From NCBI GenBank assembly GCA_910584475.1, contig CAJUBD010000003.1:160187-224186 (forward strand): a stretch of 64,000 bases of DNA, written 5' to 3'. How positions within the stretch are numbered: position 1 is the first letter of the stretch; every line of letters begins with the position of its first letter. Of this stretch, positions 53,547-61,587 are shown piece after piece. This DNA is from an uncultured Treponema sp. GTDB taxonomy: Bacteria > Spirochaetota > Spirochaetia > Treponematales > Treponemataceae. A program made the translations under genes and the position numbers. The notes beneath the pieces are model-generated. The model saw only the letters and a program-made list of their open reading frames with translations, was not told the origin of the DNA and ran no database searches.

Positions 53547-53648
53547 ATGAATTTGAAAGAAGCACTTGAATTATACCACGAAGATTTTGCAACAGAAGGA
53601 ATTCCCGTAAAAAATGTTTTTTTAACAACAATGAGATTGGCGATATAA
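53547..53648 (+). pseudogene. hicB antitoxin fragment
   Basis: Only the last 33 residues of a HicB-like antitoxin remain: NLKEALELYHEDFATEG, ending in NVFLTTMRLAI. The N-terminal partial RNase-H fold is missing. Its stop codon TAA overlaps the hicA ATG (TAATG), the usual operon join in this toxin-antitoxin family when the antitoxin comes first. Confidence 0.65.
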
Positions 53649-53865
53649 TGTCAAGCAAATATCCAATTCTTCCACCAAAAGAAATTATCAAAGTCCTTGA
53701 AAACTCGGCTTCCGCCATGTTTCGCAAAAGGGAAGTCATTTAAAATATACCGATGGCTCGCATATTGTCATCATTCCAAACCATTCTGAAATTGCAAGAG
53801 GGACATTGCACAGCATTTTGCAACAAGCAGGCATAAGCATAGAAACTTTCTTGAAAATACAATGA
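53648..53865 (+). pseudogene. hicA toxin gene with single-base frameshift
   Basis: The start MSSKYPILPPKEIIKVLE and the rest GFRHVSQKGSHLKYTDGSH...HSILQQAGISIETFLKIQ form one 72-residue HicA mRNA interferase. One base is missing near 53705-53709. The catalytic His lies in KGSHLKY. As it stands, translation stops after about 31 codons. Together with the truncated hicB this is a dead type II system, unless the base loss is a sequencing error. Confidence 0.75.
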
Positions 53866-53905
53866 ACGCACGGGTATTTCTTCCACAATTTTTGAAAACT
53901 GAAAA

Positions 53906-54265
53906 TCAATTTTCATCGTTTATTGACTTTTGATAAAAATTGATTTTTTTGTCCAAATTTTGCAAATGTTTTTTCCACTTCAGATTTTGTTCCAAAACAT
54001 AATTTCGGTGGGCTTGCAGGATTTCAAGGCGTTCGCTCATTGTTTCATTTCCCAAATAGCGCAACTTGGAATAGCGGCGAATGTTTTTCAAATCCATTCC
54101 GGTCTCTTTAAGGCGGCGGATAAATTTAATCCATTCAACATCGTCTTTGGAATAAACGCGTCTGCCGTTTTTGTCGCGCACGATTACGAGTAATTCTTTT
54201 TTTTCATAATAACGCAACGTGCTTTCGGGGAGATTTGTTTTTTGTGCCATTTCGCCAATCGTCAT
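53906..54265 (-). CDS. MerR-family transcriptional regulator
   Basis: A 119-residue one-component regulator (a TTG at 54277 would add four residues). The winged helix is MTIGEMAQKTNLPESTLRYYEKKEL, followed by VYSKDDVEWIKFIRRLKETGM and a coiled-coil dimerisation helix (ERLEILQAHRNYVLEQNLKWKKHLQ). The effector-binding tail is very short and shows no cysteine cluster. It is divergent from a gene with a 19-bp-spaced promoter holding a perfect dyad, its evident target. Confidence 0.88.
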   Translation of the reverse strand: MTIGEMAQKTNLPESTLRYYEKKELLVIVRDKNGRRVYSKDDVEWIKFIRRLKETGMDLKNIRRYSKLRYLGNETMSERLEILQAHRNYVLEQNLKWKKHLQNLDKKINFYQKSINDEN

Positions 54266-54284
54266 AAAATTTCTCAAAAAAATC

Positions 54285-54315
54285 TTGACTTAAACCAAGG
54301 TTTAAGTGTTATGCT
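54285..54315 (+). promoter_or_regulatory. MerR-type promoter with dyad operator
   Basis: TTGACT (54285-54290) and TATGCT (54310-54315) are separated by 19 bp. ACTTAAACC-AA-GGTTTAAGT (54288-54307) fills the spacer. An overlong spacer with an internal dyad is the hallmark of MerR activation by DNA distortion. Confidence 0.85.
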
Positions 54316-54346
54316 TTAATTATAAACTTTTTTGGAGGAAAGTCAA

Positions 54347-54730
54347 ATGGAAAAAAATCTTTTTGAAAAAGGATTGGAACAGTTAAAGCGGATTGACGGC
54401 GAGGGCGGCAAAAACGTGATAAAGTCACTGGAAAAAATCGCGCCCGACGTGGGCAAGTTCATTGTTGAATTCGCTTTTGGAGAAATCTACACAAGGGAGG
54501 GGCTTTCCTTGCAGGAACGCGAAATGATTACGATAACAAGCCTACTCACTTCGGGAGGGTGCGAGCCGCAATTGGAAGTTCACATCAACGGCGCGCTGAA
54601 TGTCGGCATCACGCCAGGAAAAATCATCGAAACGTTTGTACAATGCATTCCGTATGTCGGATTTCCAAAAGTGCTGAACGCGATAAATGTCGCAAAAAAG
54701 ATTTTCGTTGAAAGAAAAATTTTGCCGTGA
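54347..54730 (+). CDS. Carboxymuconolactone decarboxylase-family protein
   Basis: A 127-residue AhpD-like helical protein with the motif LQEREMITITSLLTSGGCEPQLEVHINGALNVG. The CxxC of true AhpD is lacking, so peroxidase activity via paired cysteines is unlikely. GGAGG about 8 nt upstream decides ATG 54347. It is controlled by the divergent MerR regulator. Such MerR-CMD pairs often answer reactive aldehydes or oxidants; that role is inferred. Confidence 0.85.
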   Translation: MEKNLFEKGLEQLKRIDGEGGKNVIKSLEKIAPDVGKFIVEFAFGEIYTREGLSLQEREMITITSLLTSGGCEPQLEVHINGALNVGITPGKIIETFVQCIPYVGFPKVLNAINVAKKIFVERKILP

Positions 54731-54751
54731 ATTTTTTCGCAAAGCGACCTG

Positions 54752-54988
54752 TCATTCCCGTACTCGACACGGGAATCTGTTTTCACTACAGATTGTCGGG
54801 TCAAGCCCGACAATGACAAATAAGCGAGTTTGTGCAACAAACTCGTATTAAAATTGTCGGCGCAAGTTTTCGCGGTTTTCGTCTGTCTGCGGACGAAAAT
54901 GCAAGACATGCGAGCAAGCAAAAACTTGATAGCAAGGACGCGGAGCGTACTTGCGTAATATTTTAGCCGCTGATTTTAAATGTTCTCT
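54752..54988. repeat. Composite repeat: CATTCCCG and GATTGTCGGG palindromes plus modular element
   Basis: CATTCCCG...CGGGAATC and GATTGTCGGG...CCCGACAATG palindromes lead into S2 CGAGTTTGTGCAACAAACTCG and an S3 with large inner insert. The insert shares TTGATAGCAAGGACGCGGAG, in reverse orientation, with the element at 61192-61540. Confidence 0.7.
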
Positions 54989-55757
54989 AATATTCAAACA
55001 CAAAATTAACATTTTCACTTGCGATAAGCAAATCTGCCATTGAAATTTTTTGCGATAAAATTTTTTTGTCGGGGCAAATAAAATCCACTTTGAATTCGCC
55101 CGAGAGCAAATCATCTGTCACAGCCTCGCCGAAAACCGCCACAAGCAAATCCCTGTATTCTTCGGCGGACATTTTTTCGCCTGTGACAAGCGGCGCCATC
55201 AAAATTTCGGCAAATCCCTTTATCGTAGTTTCATCGCGCAAAAGCGTTGTCTGCAAAATTTCTGGACTGAGCGAAAATGTTACGCGCGTTTTTCCATTCG
55301 GCAAGTTCTCTTGCGATAAACAGTCTTTCGGGAATTTTGCGATATTCTTGATTTTCGTATTTGCGATAAAATTATATGATTTTGCGGATTTTTTTTGAAT
55401 TTTCACTTGCGATTGGGAAAAATATCGCAAATTCATCTCGCTTTCGATTTCTTTTGTGTCGATGATTTGCGATAAATCGAAATTTTGCGATTGATTCTGC
55501 CCGGGATTTGCGATATTTTGCGAGTCTTCTGCAAATTGTTCGGGAATTTGCGATAAATATTCCAGCGCAGAGACAAAATTCTCGCCGATATTTGAATTGA
55601 ATTCCAACGAAAAACTTTTGTCGGGATTTGCGATAATTTTCAAATCCGCAGGACATCCGCAAAAAATCAATGAAATTGAAAAAATTGCGATAAAATAAAA
55701 AATTGGCATTGCGAATTTGCGATAAAATTTGCGCGAAAAACAATTGCGATATTTCAT
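54987..55757 (-). CDS. Lipoprotein, function unknown
   Basis: A 256-residue protein with lipoprotein signal FYFIAIFSISLIFCGC. The mature part contains alternating strands (DKSFSLEFNSNIGENF, GKTRVTFSLSPEIL) and ends LLIASENVNFVFEY. CGAGG lies 5 nt before the ATG. I do not recognise a family. Its DNA holds 14 copies of the octamer TTGCGATA by hand count, accounting for the recurring IAN, LSQ and YRK/YRN residues. Confidence 0.6.
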   Translation of the reverse strand: MKYRNCFSRKFYRKFAMPIFYFIAIFSISLIFCGCPADLKIIANPDKSFSLEFNSNIGENFVSALEYLSQIPEQFAEDSQNIANPGQNQSQNFDLSQIIDTKEIESEMNLRYFSQSQVKIQKKSAKSYNFIANTKIKNIAKFPKDCLSQENLPNGKTRVTFSLSPEILQTTLLRDETTIKGFAEILMAPLVTGEKMSAEEYRDLLVAVFGEAVTDDLLSGEFKVDFICPDKKILSQKISMADLLIASENVNFVFEY

Positions 55758-55797
55758 AAAAACCTCGTTTGCGATAAACCCGCAAAATCTTTATATT

Positions 55798-56886
55798 TCA
55801 TTTTAAAAAATTTGACAGCGGCAAAGTTACGCGAATTCCTGTGGAAAAAACAAATCCTGTTCCGATGTGCTTTTTGGCTGAAATCGCGCTACGGTCGCGT
55901 TTTGTATAGAAAGTATAGTCCAAATCTTGGACAAGCGAAACTTCGACTTTTCCGATTTTAATTGTAGGCGTTTGAAATGAAATGCCAATGATTCCAGGGA
56001 AAGGCCAGCCTTTTATTTTTTCGCCGCTTGTGCTTATTTTCGGGATTCCACAATTTATCACGGGACCTAAATAAAATTTTATGTAGTCTTTGAATGTCAA
56101 CGAAAGAACGATTGGAATTTGAAAATTTTGCGTGCCGCGATTGTAGCGAAAAATAGCTCCGAGTCCAGGCTGCAATCTCCAGCCGGCATACCTTATGTTT
56201 GTTTCAAGCGCGATTCCGTGCCAATTAAAATCCGCGCCTTGCGGAAACCAAAGATTCCAATCGCAAAAAAGAGTCGCGTCAAATAAAACATTTGAATTTT
56301 TCGGGGAAGCCTTTGCCTCGACAGTACGCCCTGCTGTAACACTTGGTTTTTCGGATTCTTCGCCCTTTTCTGTGTCGTCGACATAGATTTCATTTGATCC
56401 TCGTCCAGAAGGAAGCACCCGTCCCGCGGAAGCGAAGCAATTCGCATAATATCGCTCTTTGAGCGAAGAAACTATTACACCGTTGTTCGCGCCATCGCTC
56501 GCCGCATGGATGAATTGATTTCTTCCGATGTAAATGCCGACATGTGAAATCGAACCGTCGCCTGTAGTCTTGAAAAAGACAAGGTCGCCTTCTTCTATTT
56601 GGGAAAGCGGTATGGTTTTTGCCTTCGAGTAAACGGCTCTTACGGAGCGCGGCATTTGGATTTCTGCGGCTTCGCGCATTACCGTGTAGACGAGTCCCGA
56701 ACAGTCAAATGCTTCTGGTCCGATTGCGCCAGTTTGATATGGGCAGCCTATATATTGTTTTGAGCACAATGCGATTTGGGCACGAAGCCGTCGCGCGTGT
56801 TCGGCGGAAATTTCCTGCGCAGTGCAGTACCAAACGAAAATCAGAGGAATTGCCAAAAACGCGAGAATTTTTTTCGCCTTCGCCAT
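55798..56886 (-). CDS. NlpC/P60 endopeptidase fused to a barrel-like domain
   Basis: A 362-residue exported protein. After the signal peptide (to about AQE), the NlpC/P60 domain has catalytic Cys in EAFDCSGLVYTVM and His in GSISHVGIYIGRNQFIHA. It should cut peptide bonds in peptidoglycan stems. From about residue 200 the sequence becomes amphipathic beta strands (GDFNWHGIALETN-like, YIKFYLGPVIN, GFVFSTGIRVTLPLS). This suggests an outer-membrane or surface beta domain. The combination is unusual, as most NlpC/P60 enzymes carry SH3 or LysM domains instead. Confidence 0.8.
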   Translation of the reverse strand: MAKAKKILAFLAIPLIFVWYCTAQEISAEHARRLRAQIALCSKQYIGCPYQTGAIGPEAFDCSGLVYTVMREAAEIQMPRSVRAVYSKAKTIPLSQIEEGDLVFFKTTGDGSISHVGIYIGRNQFIHAASDGANNGVIVSSLKERYYANCFASAGRVLPSGRGSNEIYVDDTEKGEESEKPSVTAGRTVEAKASPKNSNVLFDATLFCDWNLWFPQGADFNWHGIALETNIRYAGWRLQPGLGAIFRYNRGTQNFQIPIVLSLTFKDYIKFYLGPVINCGIPKISTSGEKIKGWPFPGIIGISFQTPTIKIGKVEVSLVQDLDYTFYTKRDRSAISAKKHIGTGFVFSTGIRVTLPLSNFLK

Positions 56887-57106
56887 AATTCAAATTTCGG
56901 AAAAAATCCGGCTAATAATTAGAAATTCGATTCGCCACCTTGCCAACGATTTAAGTTTCATAAAACTCGAAACTCGCGGAAATTTTGAACTCGAATTTCT
57001 CCAAGATATTTCAATATAAATTGAAATCCAAATTGGAAACCACGAATTGCGATTTTGGTTTCACGAAATTGGCAAACTGAAATATGATTTTCTTCCTAAA
57101 AAATTG

Positions 57107-59116
57107 TCATTCTATTCTGCTACCCCAATGAACATTATACTCAGAATACCAGTAGTATGTGCTGTAGCCATCCGGTGAAATCCAACTGTAATGCCAGTCG
57201 TAGTTTTCGGGGTGATGGCGATATGCGGGAATATATTTTTCTGTCACATCATCAAACACATATTCTTGAACGGTGCGGACATTTTCAGGAATTTCAAAAG
57301 TTGGAATGAAACTGTCACAAAACGCATGATGCTCTATCGTTTCTAGGCTTTTTGGTGCATACACCTGCATGAGAGCACAGCAATTCATAAATGCGAATTC
57401 TGTAATTGTTTTAAGTCCCTCTGGCAAGCGAAGTGCTTTAAGAAATTTGTTTTTATAGTCTTTGTAATAACCGAAGTCTATTTCCACTGGTTTTTCACAG
57501 TCTTGGAATTCCATAATCTCAAGTTCAGCATCATTTAGACTTACAGAAATTTTCATCAAGTTTTTCGGAAATATTATTCCTTTGATTCTCGCCCTTGGAG
57601 AAAAATCACATTCAATACCGCCGCTTTCGCACTCCGAAAAGTCGAGGAAACATCCAGCGGAAAAACATTCCTCCGCTATTTCATAGATATTTTCAAACGC
57701 GCCGGAAGATTTCAGCGTTCCTTTGATTAAAACATAGCAAAATTCCGTTTCTTGCGACAAGGAAGCGGCTTCTTCGGAATCGGAGAACTCGCTAGAATCG
57801 AGCGCGACAATCTTTCCTTTTTCTTTGTAGCCGCGAATAATCGGCTCGGCAAATTCACGGTAGCGTTCAAGTCGCCGTTCGGCGTTCGCCGCGATTTCTT
57901 CTTTTGAAAGTCCTATCAGCGCGGTCTGAGCCTGCCGTTTCCTGCGCTCCTCTTCCAGCCGGTTTTGCTCTCGGTTTTTCTCGTAATCTTCGGGATGCCA
58001 CTCAATATCTTCGACCTCCTCAAAAATTTGCTCCAAAAAGTCGATGCAAGAAACACGCAGAAAGCAACAATCAAAAGCTTCTGCATCTTTGTCCAAAACA
58101 CTTTCCAAAAAACTTCCGTGAATCAAATCTTTTTCCGCCGGCGATTTTTTCCAAGCATAATCCAAATACCTAGACTTAAATAGTTCAACAGGAGAAAGCA
58201 CATACTGCTTGTTTCGTTCTTTGAGAGTAGGCAGAGTATAAGCATCGTACCTGTCGATTACGCCGCCGCCCCACAATCTGTTTCCGCGCCCTTCTTTTTT
58301 CAACACAGAATCAAATTGTATTAGGACATGGAAATTCTTTGCCACATATGTTCCGTGCATGCACCACGGCTCATCAGAATATGATTCGGAGAAATTTCTA
58401 TCCCCATAATAGAAAGCGTCCTTTCCGTTGCTGTTGAAGTGGAAATACAATGCATCGCCCGCCGCGGTCATTTCTTTTCCCGCAAAAAAGTCCGCGTCAT
58501 TTCCGCGTGCAAAAAGTTTTTTCGCCCGCTCTTTCACCGCATCTCCATTCTCACTGTTGTACAGATTTTCAAGATCGGAATCTGAAAGCAGATGCTTCAA
58601 GTATGGATACCCTGCGATAATCGCGTTATACAGATACGCTTCCGAAAGTTCAAGAAATCCCAAAAGGCTCATGCAGCAAGAAAGATTATAGATGGAGAAA
58701 TAGAATTCCTCGCATTCGCCGTTCTCATCGAGCGTACAAGGATATGATTCTTCCCATTTGTCATCCCAACCCACTTTGCCATATTTGTATGGACTGCATT
58801 GAAATGTCTCCGCCGCCATCGCATAAAGCTTTGCCGCTTCTTGATACTCTTCGCCGTCCGCGCATCGGTTTCCCGCATAATAATAGGCGACGGCATCTCG
58901 GCTATAAATGGCATCATTCTGCTTTAAGATAGTGTCAAGATCCGAATCAGAATAAAGTCCGCCGTATTTTTTCTGCGGCAGATTTTGCGTTTCGGATTCT
59001 TTTGCGGTAGAAACAGTTTTCAAGTCAAAAGATTCTTTCGTTCCTGCACGCCCCACTTTGCATCCCAAAAACGAAAAAATGAGCATTGAGACAAATATAC
59101 ATTTTGCAGCGTTCAT
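57107..59116 (-). CDS. BspA-like leucine-rich-repeat surface lipoprotein
   Basis: A 669-residue lipoprotein: NAAKCIFVSMLIFSFLGC gives the lipidated Cys. Residues 60-190 look like short helical repeats with Tyr/Ala-rich helices (DAVAYYYAGNRCADGEEYQEAAKLYAMAAE, quoted only in part). A Glu/Arg coiled coil lies near the middle. The C-terminal 150 residues are LRR_5/BspA units: LRLPEGLKTITEFAFMNC, PKSLETIEHHAFCDS, IPENVRTVQEYVF. Such repeats serve adhesion in treponemes. The start is uncertain (ATG 59116 or 59125); TAGAAT lies 7 nt before 59116. Confidence 0.7.
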   Translation of the reverse strand: MNAAKCIFVSMLIFSFLGCKVGRAGTKESFDLKTVSTAKESETQNLPQKKYGGLYSDSDLDTILKQNDAIYSRDAVAYYYAGNRCADGEEYQEAAKLYAMAAETFQCSPYKYGKVGWDDKWEESYPCTLDENGECEEFYFSIYNLSCCMSLLGFLELSEAYLYNAIIAGYPYLKHLLSDSDLENLYNSENGDAVKERAKKLFARGNDADFFAGKEMTAAGDALYFHFNSNGKDAFYYGDRNFSESYSDEPWCMHGTYVAKNFHVLIQFDSVLKKEGRGNRLWGGGVIDRYDAYTLPTLKERNKQYVLSPVELFKSRYLDYAWKKSPAEKDLIHGSFLESVLDKDAEAFDCCFLRVSCIDFLEQIFEEVEDIEWHPEDYEKNREQNRLEEERRKRQAQTALIGLSKEEIAANAERRLERYREFAEPIIRGYKEKGKIVALDSSEFSDSEEAASLSQETEFCYVLIKGTLKSSGAFENIYEIAEECFSAGCFLDFSECESGGIECDFSPRARIKGIIFPKNLMKISVSLNDAELEIMEFQDCEKPVEIDFGYYKDYKNKFLKALRLPEGLKTITEFAFMNCCALMQVYAPKSLETIEHHAFCDSFIPTFEIPENVRTVQEYVFDDVTEKYIPAYRHHPENYDWHYSWISPDGYSTYYWYSEYNVHWGSRIE

Positions 59117-59147
59117 CCAAAACATTCTACAGGAAAGAGCAGAAAAA

Positions 59148-59247
59148 ATAAAGCGAGTTTTCGGTAAGGTGCTACGCACCGACAAACTCGAAATTAAAAT
59201 TGCCACACCTTTTTCGTGGCAATTTTAAACGCTGAATTTAAACATTC
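59148..59247. repeat. Modular hairpin element with GC-clamped S2
   Basis: S2 CGAGTTT enclosing GGTGCTACGCACC, then AAACTCG. S3 TTAAAATTGCCAC...GTGGCAATTTTAA follows, with a partial second S3 end AATTTAAACATTCG. Confidence 0.75.
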
Positions 59248-59259
59248 GCGATGAAGTGG

Positions 59260-59288
59260 TTGACACTATTTGTTTTTTTTGCTAGAAT
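59260..59288 (+). promoter_or_regulatory. asnB promoter
   Basis: TTGACA (59260-59265), 17-nt spacer, TAGAAT (59283-59288). Confidence 0.8.
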
Positions 59289-59300
59289 CGTTTTTAACGA

Positions 59301-59348
59301 AGACGTTTGGTTTAAGGAATCATTTTCTTTAAGCCGACGTCTTTTTTT
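59301..59348 (+). terminator. Terminator hairpin inside the asnB leader (possible attenuator)
   Basis: AGACGT/ACGTCT and GGTTTAAG/CTTTAAGCC form one long hairpin followed by T7. It lies between the promoter and the start codon, with a further GGCGG-GATTTT-CCGCC hairpin before the Shine-Dalgarno AAGGGG. No leader peptide with Asn codons is present. Confidence 0.7.
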
Positions 59349-59395
59349 GTGCGGCGGGATTTTCCGCCAAAGCGCATTTTCTTAAGGGGTTTTTT

Positions 59396-61183
59396 ATGTG
59401 TGGTTTTGTCGGCGCGTTTGATTTGGAAAGCGGTTCTGTTCCTGTCGGGGAGGGGTTGCGAGACGAACTTCGTTCGCAGGTTTTGGAAATGTCTCGAAAG
59501 ATTAGGCATCGCGGTCCTGACTGGAGCGGCGTGTACACTGGCGGCAACGCGATTTTGAGCCACGAGCGTTTGGCGATTGTCGATCCGCTTTCGGGAAAGC
59601 AACCGCTCGTGAGCGACAACGAGACAATCATCCTCGCGGTGAACGGCGAAATCTACAACCAAAAAGAAATTCGAGCTCGATTTTTGAACAGTTACAATTT
59701 TAAAACTCAAAGCGACTGCGAAGTAATCATTCCGCTTTATAAAAGCGCGATTGAAAATTTTGATGAAAGCGTTTCAGCGAATTCTGATTTTAAAAAACGC
59801 ATTTCGGATTTTATCGAAAACTTGAGCGGAATTTTCGCGTTCGCGCTCTACGATTCCAAACGAGATTTGTATTTGATTGCGCGCGATGAAATCGGCGTAA
59901 TTCCGCTTTATCAGGGCTGGGATTCTAACGGGCGATATTATGTTGCCTCCGAACTCAAGGCTTTGGAAGGACATTGCGTTTCGGTGGAAGAATTTCCGAA
60001 CGGTTCATTTTATTTGGGTGGAAAAGGCGCACAAAAATTTCTCACCTCGAATGGAGGGGGAAAGCCAATTCGCTGGTATTCGCGTTCTTGGGAAAAATTT
60101 GAAAATGTCAAAGACAATAAAAGCAGCGTGAATGAACTTCGCGCCGCGTTAGAAACTTCGGTAAAAAAGCAACTTATGAGCGATGTGCCTTACGGCGTTC
60201 TTTTGAGCGGCGGATTGGATTCTTCAATCATTGCGGCGATTACGAAAAAATTCGCGGCGAAGCGAATCGAAAGCGGCGACACGCAAGCCGCTTGGTGGCC
60301 GACGCTTCACAGTTTTGCGATTGGCTTGGAAGGCTCGCCGGATTTGGCGGCCGCGAAAAAAGCCGCCGACTTTTTGGGCACGGTTCATCACGAAGTGCAC
60401 TTCACGGTTCAGGAAGCGTTGGACGCTTTGCCCGATGTGATTTACCATTTGGAAACCTACGACATTACCACGGTGCGCGCTTCCACTCCAATGTATTTGC
60501 TCGCCCGCGTGATAAAATCTATGGGAATCAAAATGGTTTTGAGCGGCGAAGGAAGCGACGAACTTTTCGGCGGATATTTGTATTTTCACAAAGCGCCGAA
60601 CGCGCAGGAATTCCACGAAGAACTCGTGCGCAAAATGAGTAAGCTTCATTTATACGATTGTCTTCGCGCAAACAAGTCGCTGATGGCTTGGGGCGTGGAA
60701 GGTCGCGTTCCTTTTTTGGACAAGGAATTCATCGATGTGGCTATGAACATAAATCCGTCCGACAAGATGTGTCCGAAAAATCCTGACGGAAGCGAGCGAA
60801 TTGAAAAATGGATTTTGCGAAAAGCGTTCGAAGATTATCTTCCGAGCGAAATCGCTTGGCGACAAAAGGAACAATTTTCTGACGGCGTTGGCTACAATTG
60901 GATTGACACGCTGAAAAAATTCACTGAAGAAAAAATCAGCGACGCGCAATTTGCCGCGCGTGAAAAACGATTTCCAGTGAACACGCCCGCCACAAAAGAA
61001 GAATATTTTTACCGTCAGATTTTCGCGGAATTCTTTCCGTCCGAAGCGGCCGCAAAAACTGTTCCCCATGAAGCGAGCATCGCTTGCTCCACGGCGAAGG
61101 CTTTGGAATGGGACGCGGCTTGGAAAAATATGGATGAACCGAGCGGCAGAGCGGTAGCTGGCGTGCACGAAAAAGCGTATTAA
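59396..61183 (+). CDS. asnB: Asparagine synthase (glutamine-hydrolysing)
   Basis: A 595-residue class II amidotransferase. Met1 precedes the catalytic Cys2 (MCGFVGAF). The glutaminase domain has RHRGPDWSG and AVNGEIYN, and the synthetase domain the PP-loop LLSGGLDSSIIAAI and LSGEGSDELFGGYLYF. Asp is amidated with ammonia channelled from Gln at the expense of ATP. AAGGGG precedes the ATG. The leader holds a strong intrinsic terminator, so expression is probably attenuated. Confidence 0.95.
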   Translation: MCGFVGAFDLESGSVPVGEGLRDELRSQVLEMSRKIRHRGPDWSGVYTGGNAILSHERLAIVDPLSGKQPLVSDNETIILAVNGEIYNQKEIRARFLNSYNFKTQSDCEVIIPLYKSAIENFDESVSANSDFKKRISDFIENLSGIFAFALYDSKRDLYLIARDEIGVIPLYQGWDSNGRYYVASELKALEGHCVSVEEFPNGSFYLGGKGAQKFLTSNGGGKPIRWYSRSWEKFENVKDNKSSVNELRAALETSVKKQLMSDVPYGVLLSGGLDSSIIAAITKKFAAKRIESGDTQAAWWPTLHSFAIGLEGSPDLAAAKKAADFLGTVHHEVHFTVQEALDALPDVIYHLETYDITTVRASTPMYLLARVIKSMGIKMVLSGEGSDELFGGYLYFHKAPNAQEFHEELVRKMSKLHLYDCLRANKSLMAWGVEGRVPFLDKEFIDVAMNINPSDKMCPKNPDGSERIEKWILRKAFEDYLPSEIAWRQKEQFSDGVGYNWIDTLKKFTEEKISDAQFAAREKRFPVNTPATKEEYFYRQIFAEFFPSEAAAKTVPHEASIACSTAKALEWDAAWKNMDEPSGRAVAGVHEKAY

Positions 61184-61191
61184 GGAAACGG

Positions 61192-61540
61192 GTTTTGCAA
61201 CATAAAACTTGACAGCAAACTTGCTTATTTGTCATTGTCGGGCTTGACCCGACAATCTATTTTGTACTTGCCCGCGCCGCAACATGTTGCTAACGCGGGC
61301 GAAATTAAGTTCCAAGGAACATTTAAAATTGTCGTCAAAATATAACGCACGTACGCTCCGCGTCCTTGCTATCGGATTTTTCGCCTTGTTTTTTTGAAAA
61401 AACGCGTGCCAACTTTAACTTCTAGTTTTGTGGTGCGGAGCACCTTACCAAAAACTCGCTTATTTATTGCGCTTTCCGCTTGAAACTTCGCGCTACGCGC
61501 TCGTCGTGAAGACACGACGTTGCAAAACGACTTTTTTATG
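61192..61540. repeat. Composite repeat region after asnB
   Basis: GATTGTCGGG palindrome (61228-61253, inverse orientation) and GCCCGCG..CGCGGGC stem as in the element before polA. They are followed by an S3 start AACATTTAAAATTGTCG, the TCCGCGTCCTTGCTAT insert, and an S2 AGTTTTG..GGTGCGGAGCACC..CAAAAACTCG. It fills nearly all of the 404-bp asnB-argC gap. Confidence 0.65.
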
Positions 61541-61550
61541 AAATTACTAG

Positions 61551-61579
61551 TTGCTTTTTTTTCAATTATATTTTATATT
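61551..61579 (+). promoter_or_regulatory. argC promoter, leaderless arrangement
   Basis: TTGCTT (61551-61556), 17-nt spacer, TATATT (61574-61579), then 8 nt to the ATG at 61588, without a Shine-Dalgarno. Confidence 0.6.
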
Positions 61580-61587
61580 TAAATTAC

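Noticed and set aside
59289..59395. T-box riboswitch upstream of asnB
   Set aside because: The leader is far too short and lacks the T-box sequence and specifier stem.
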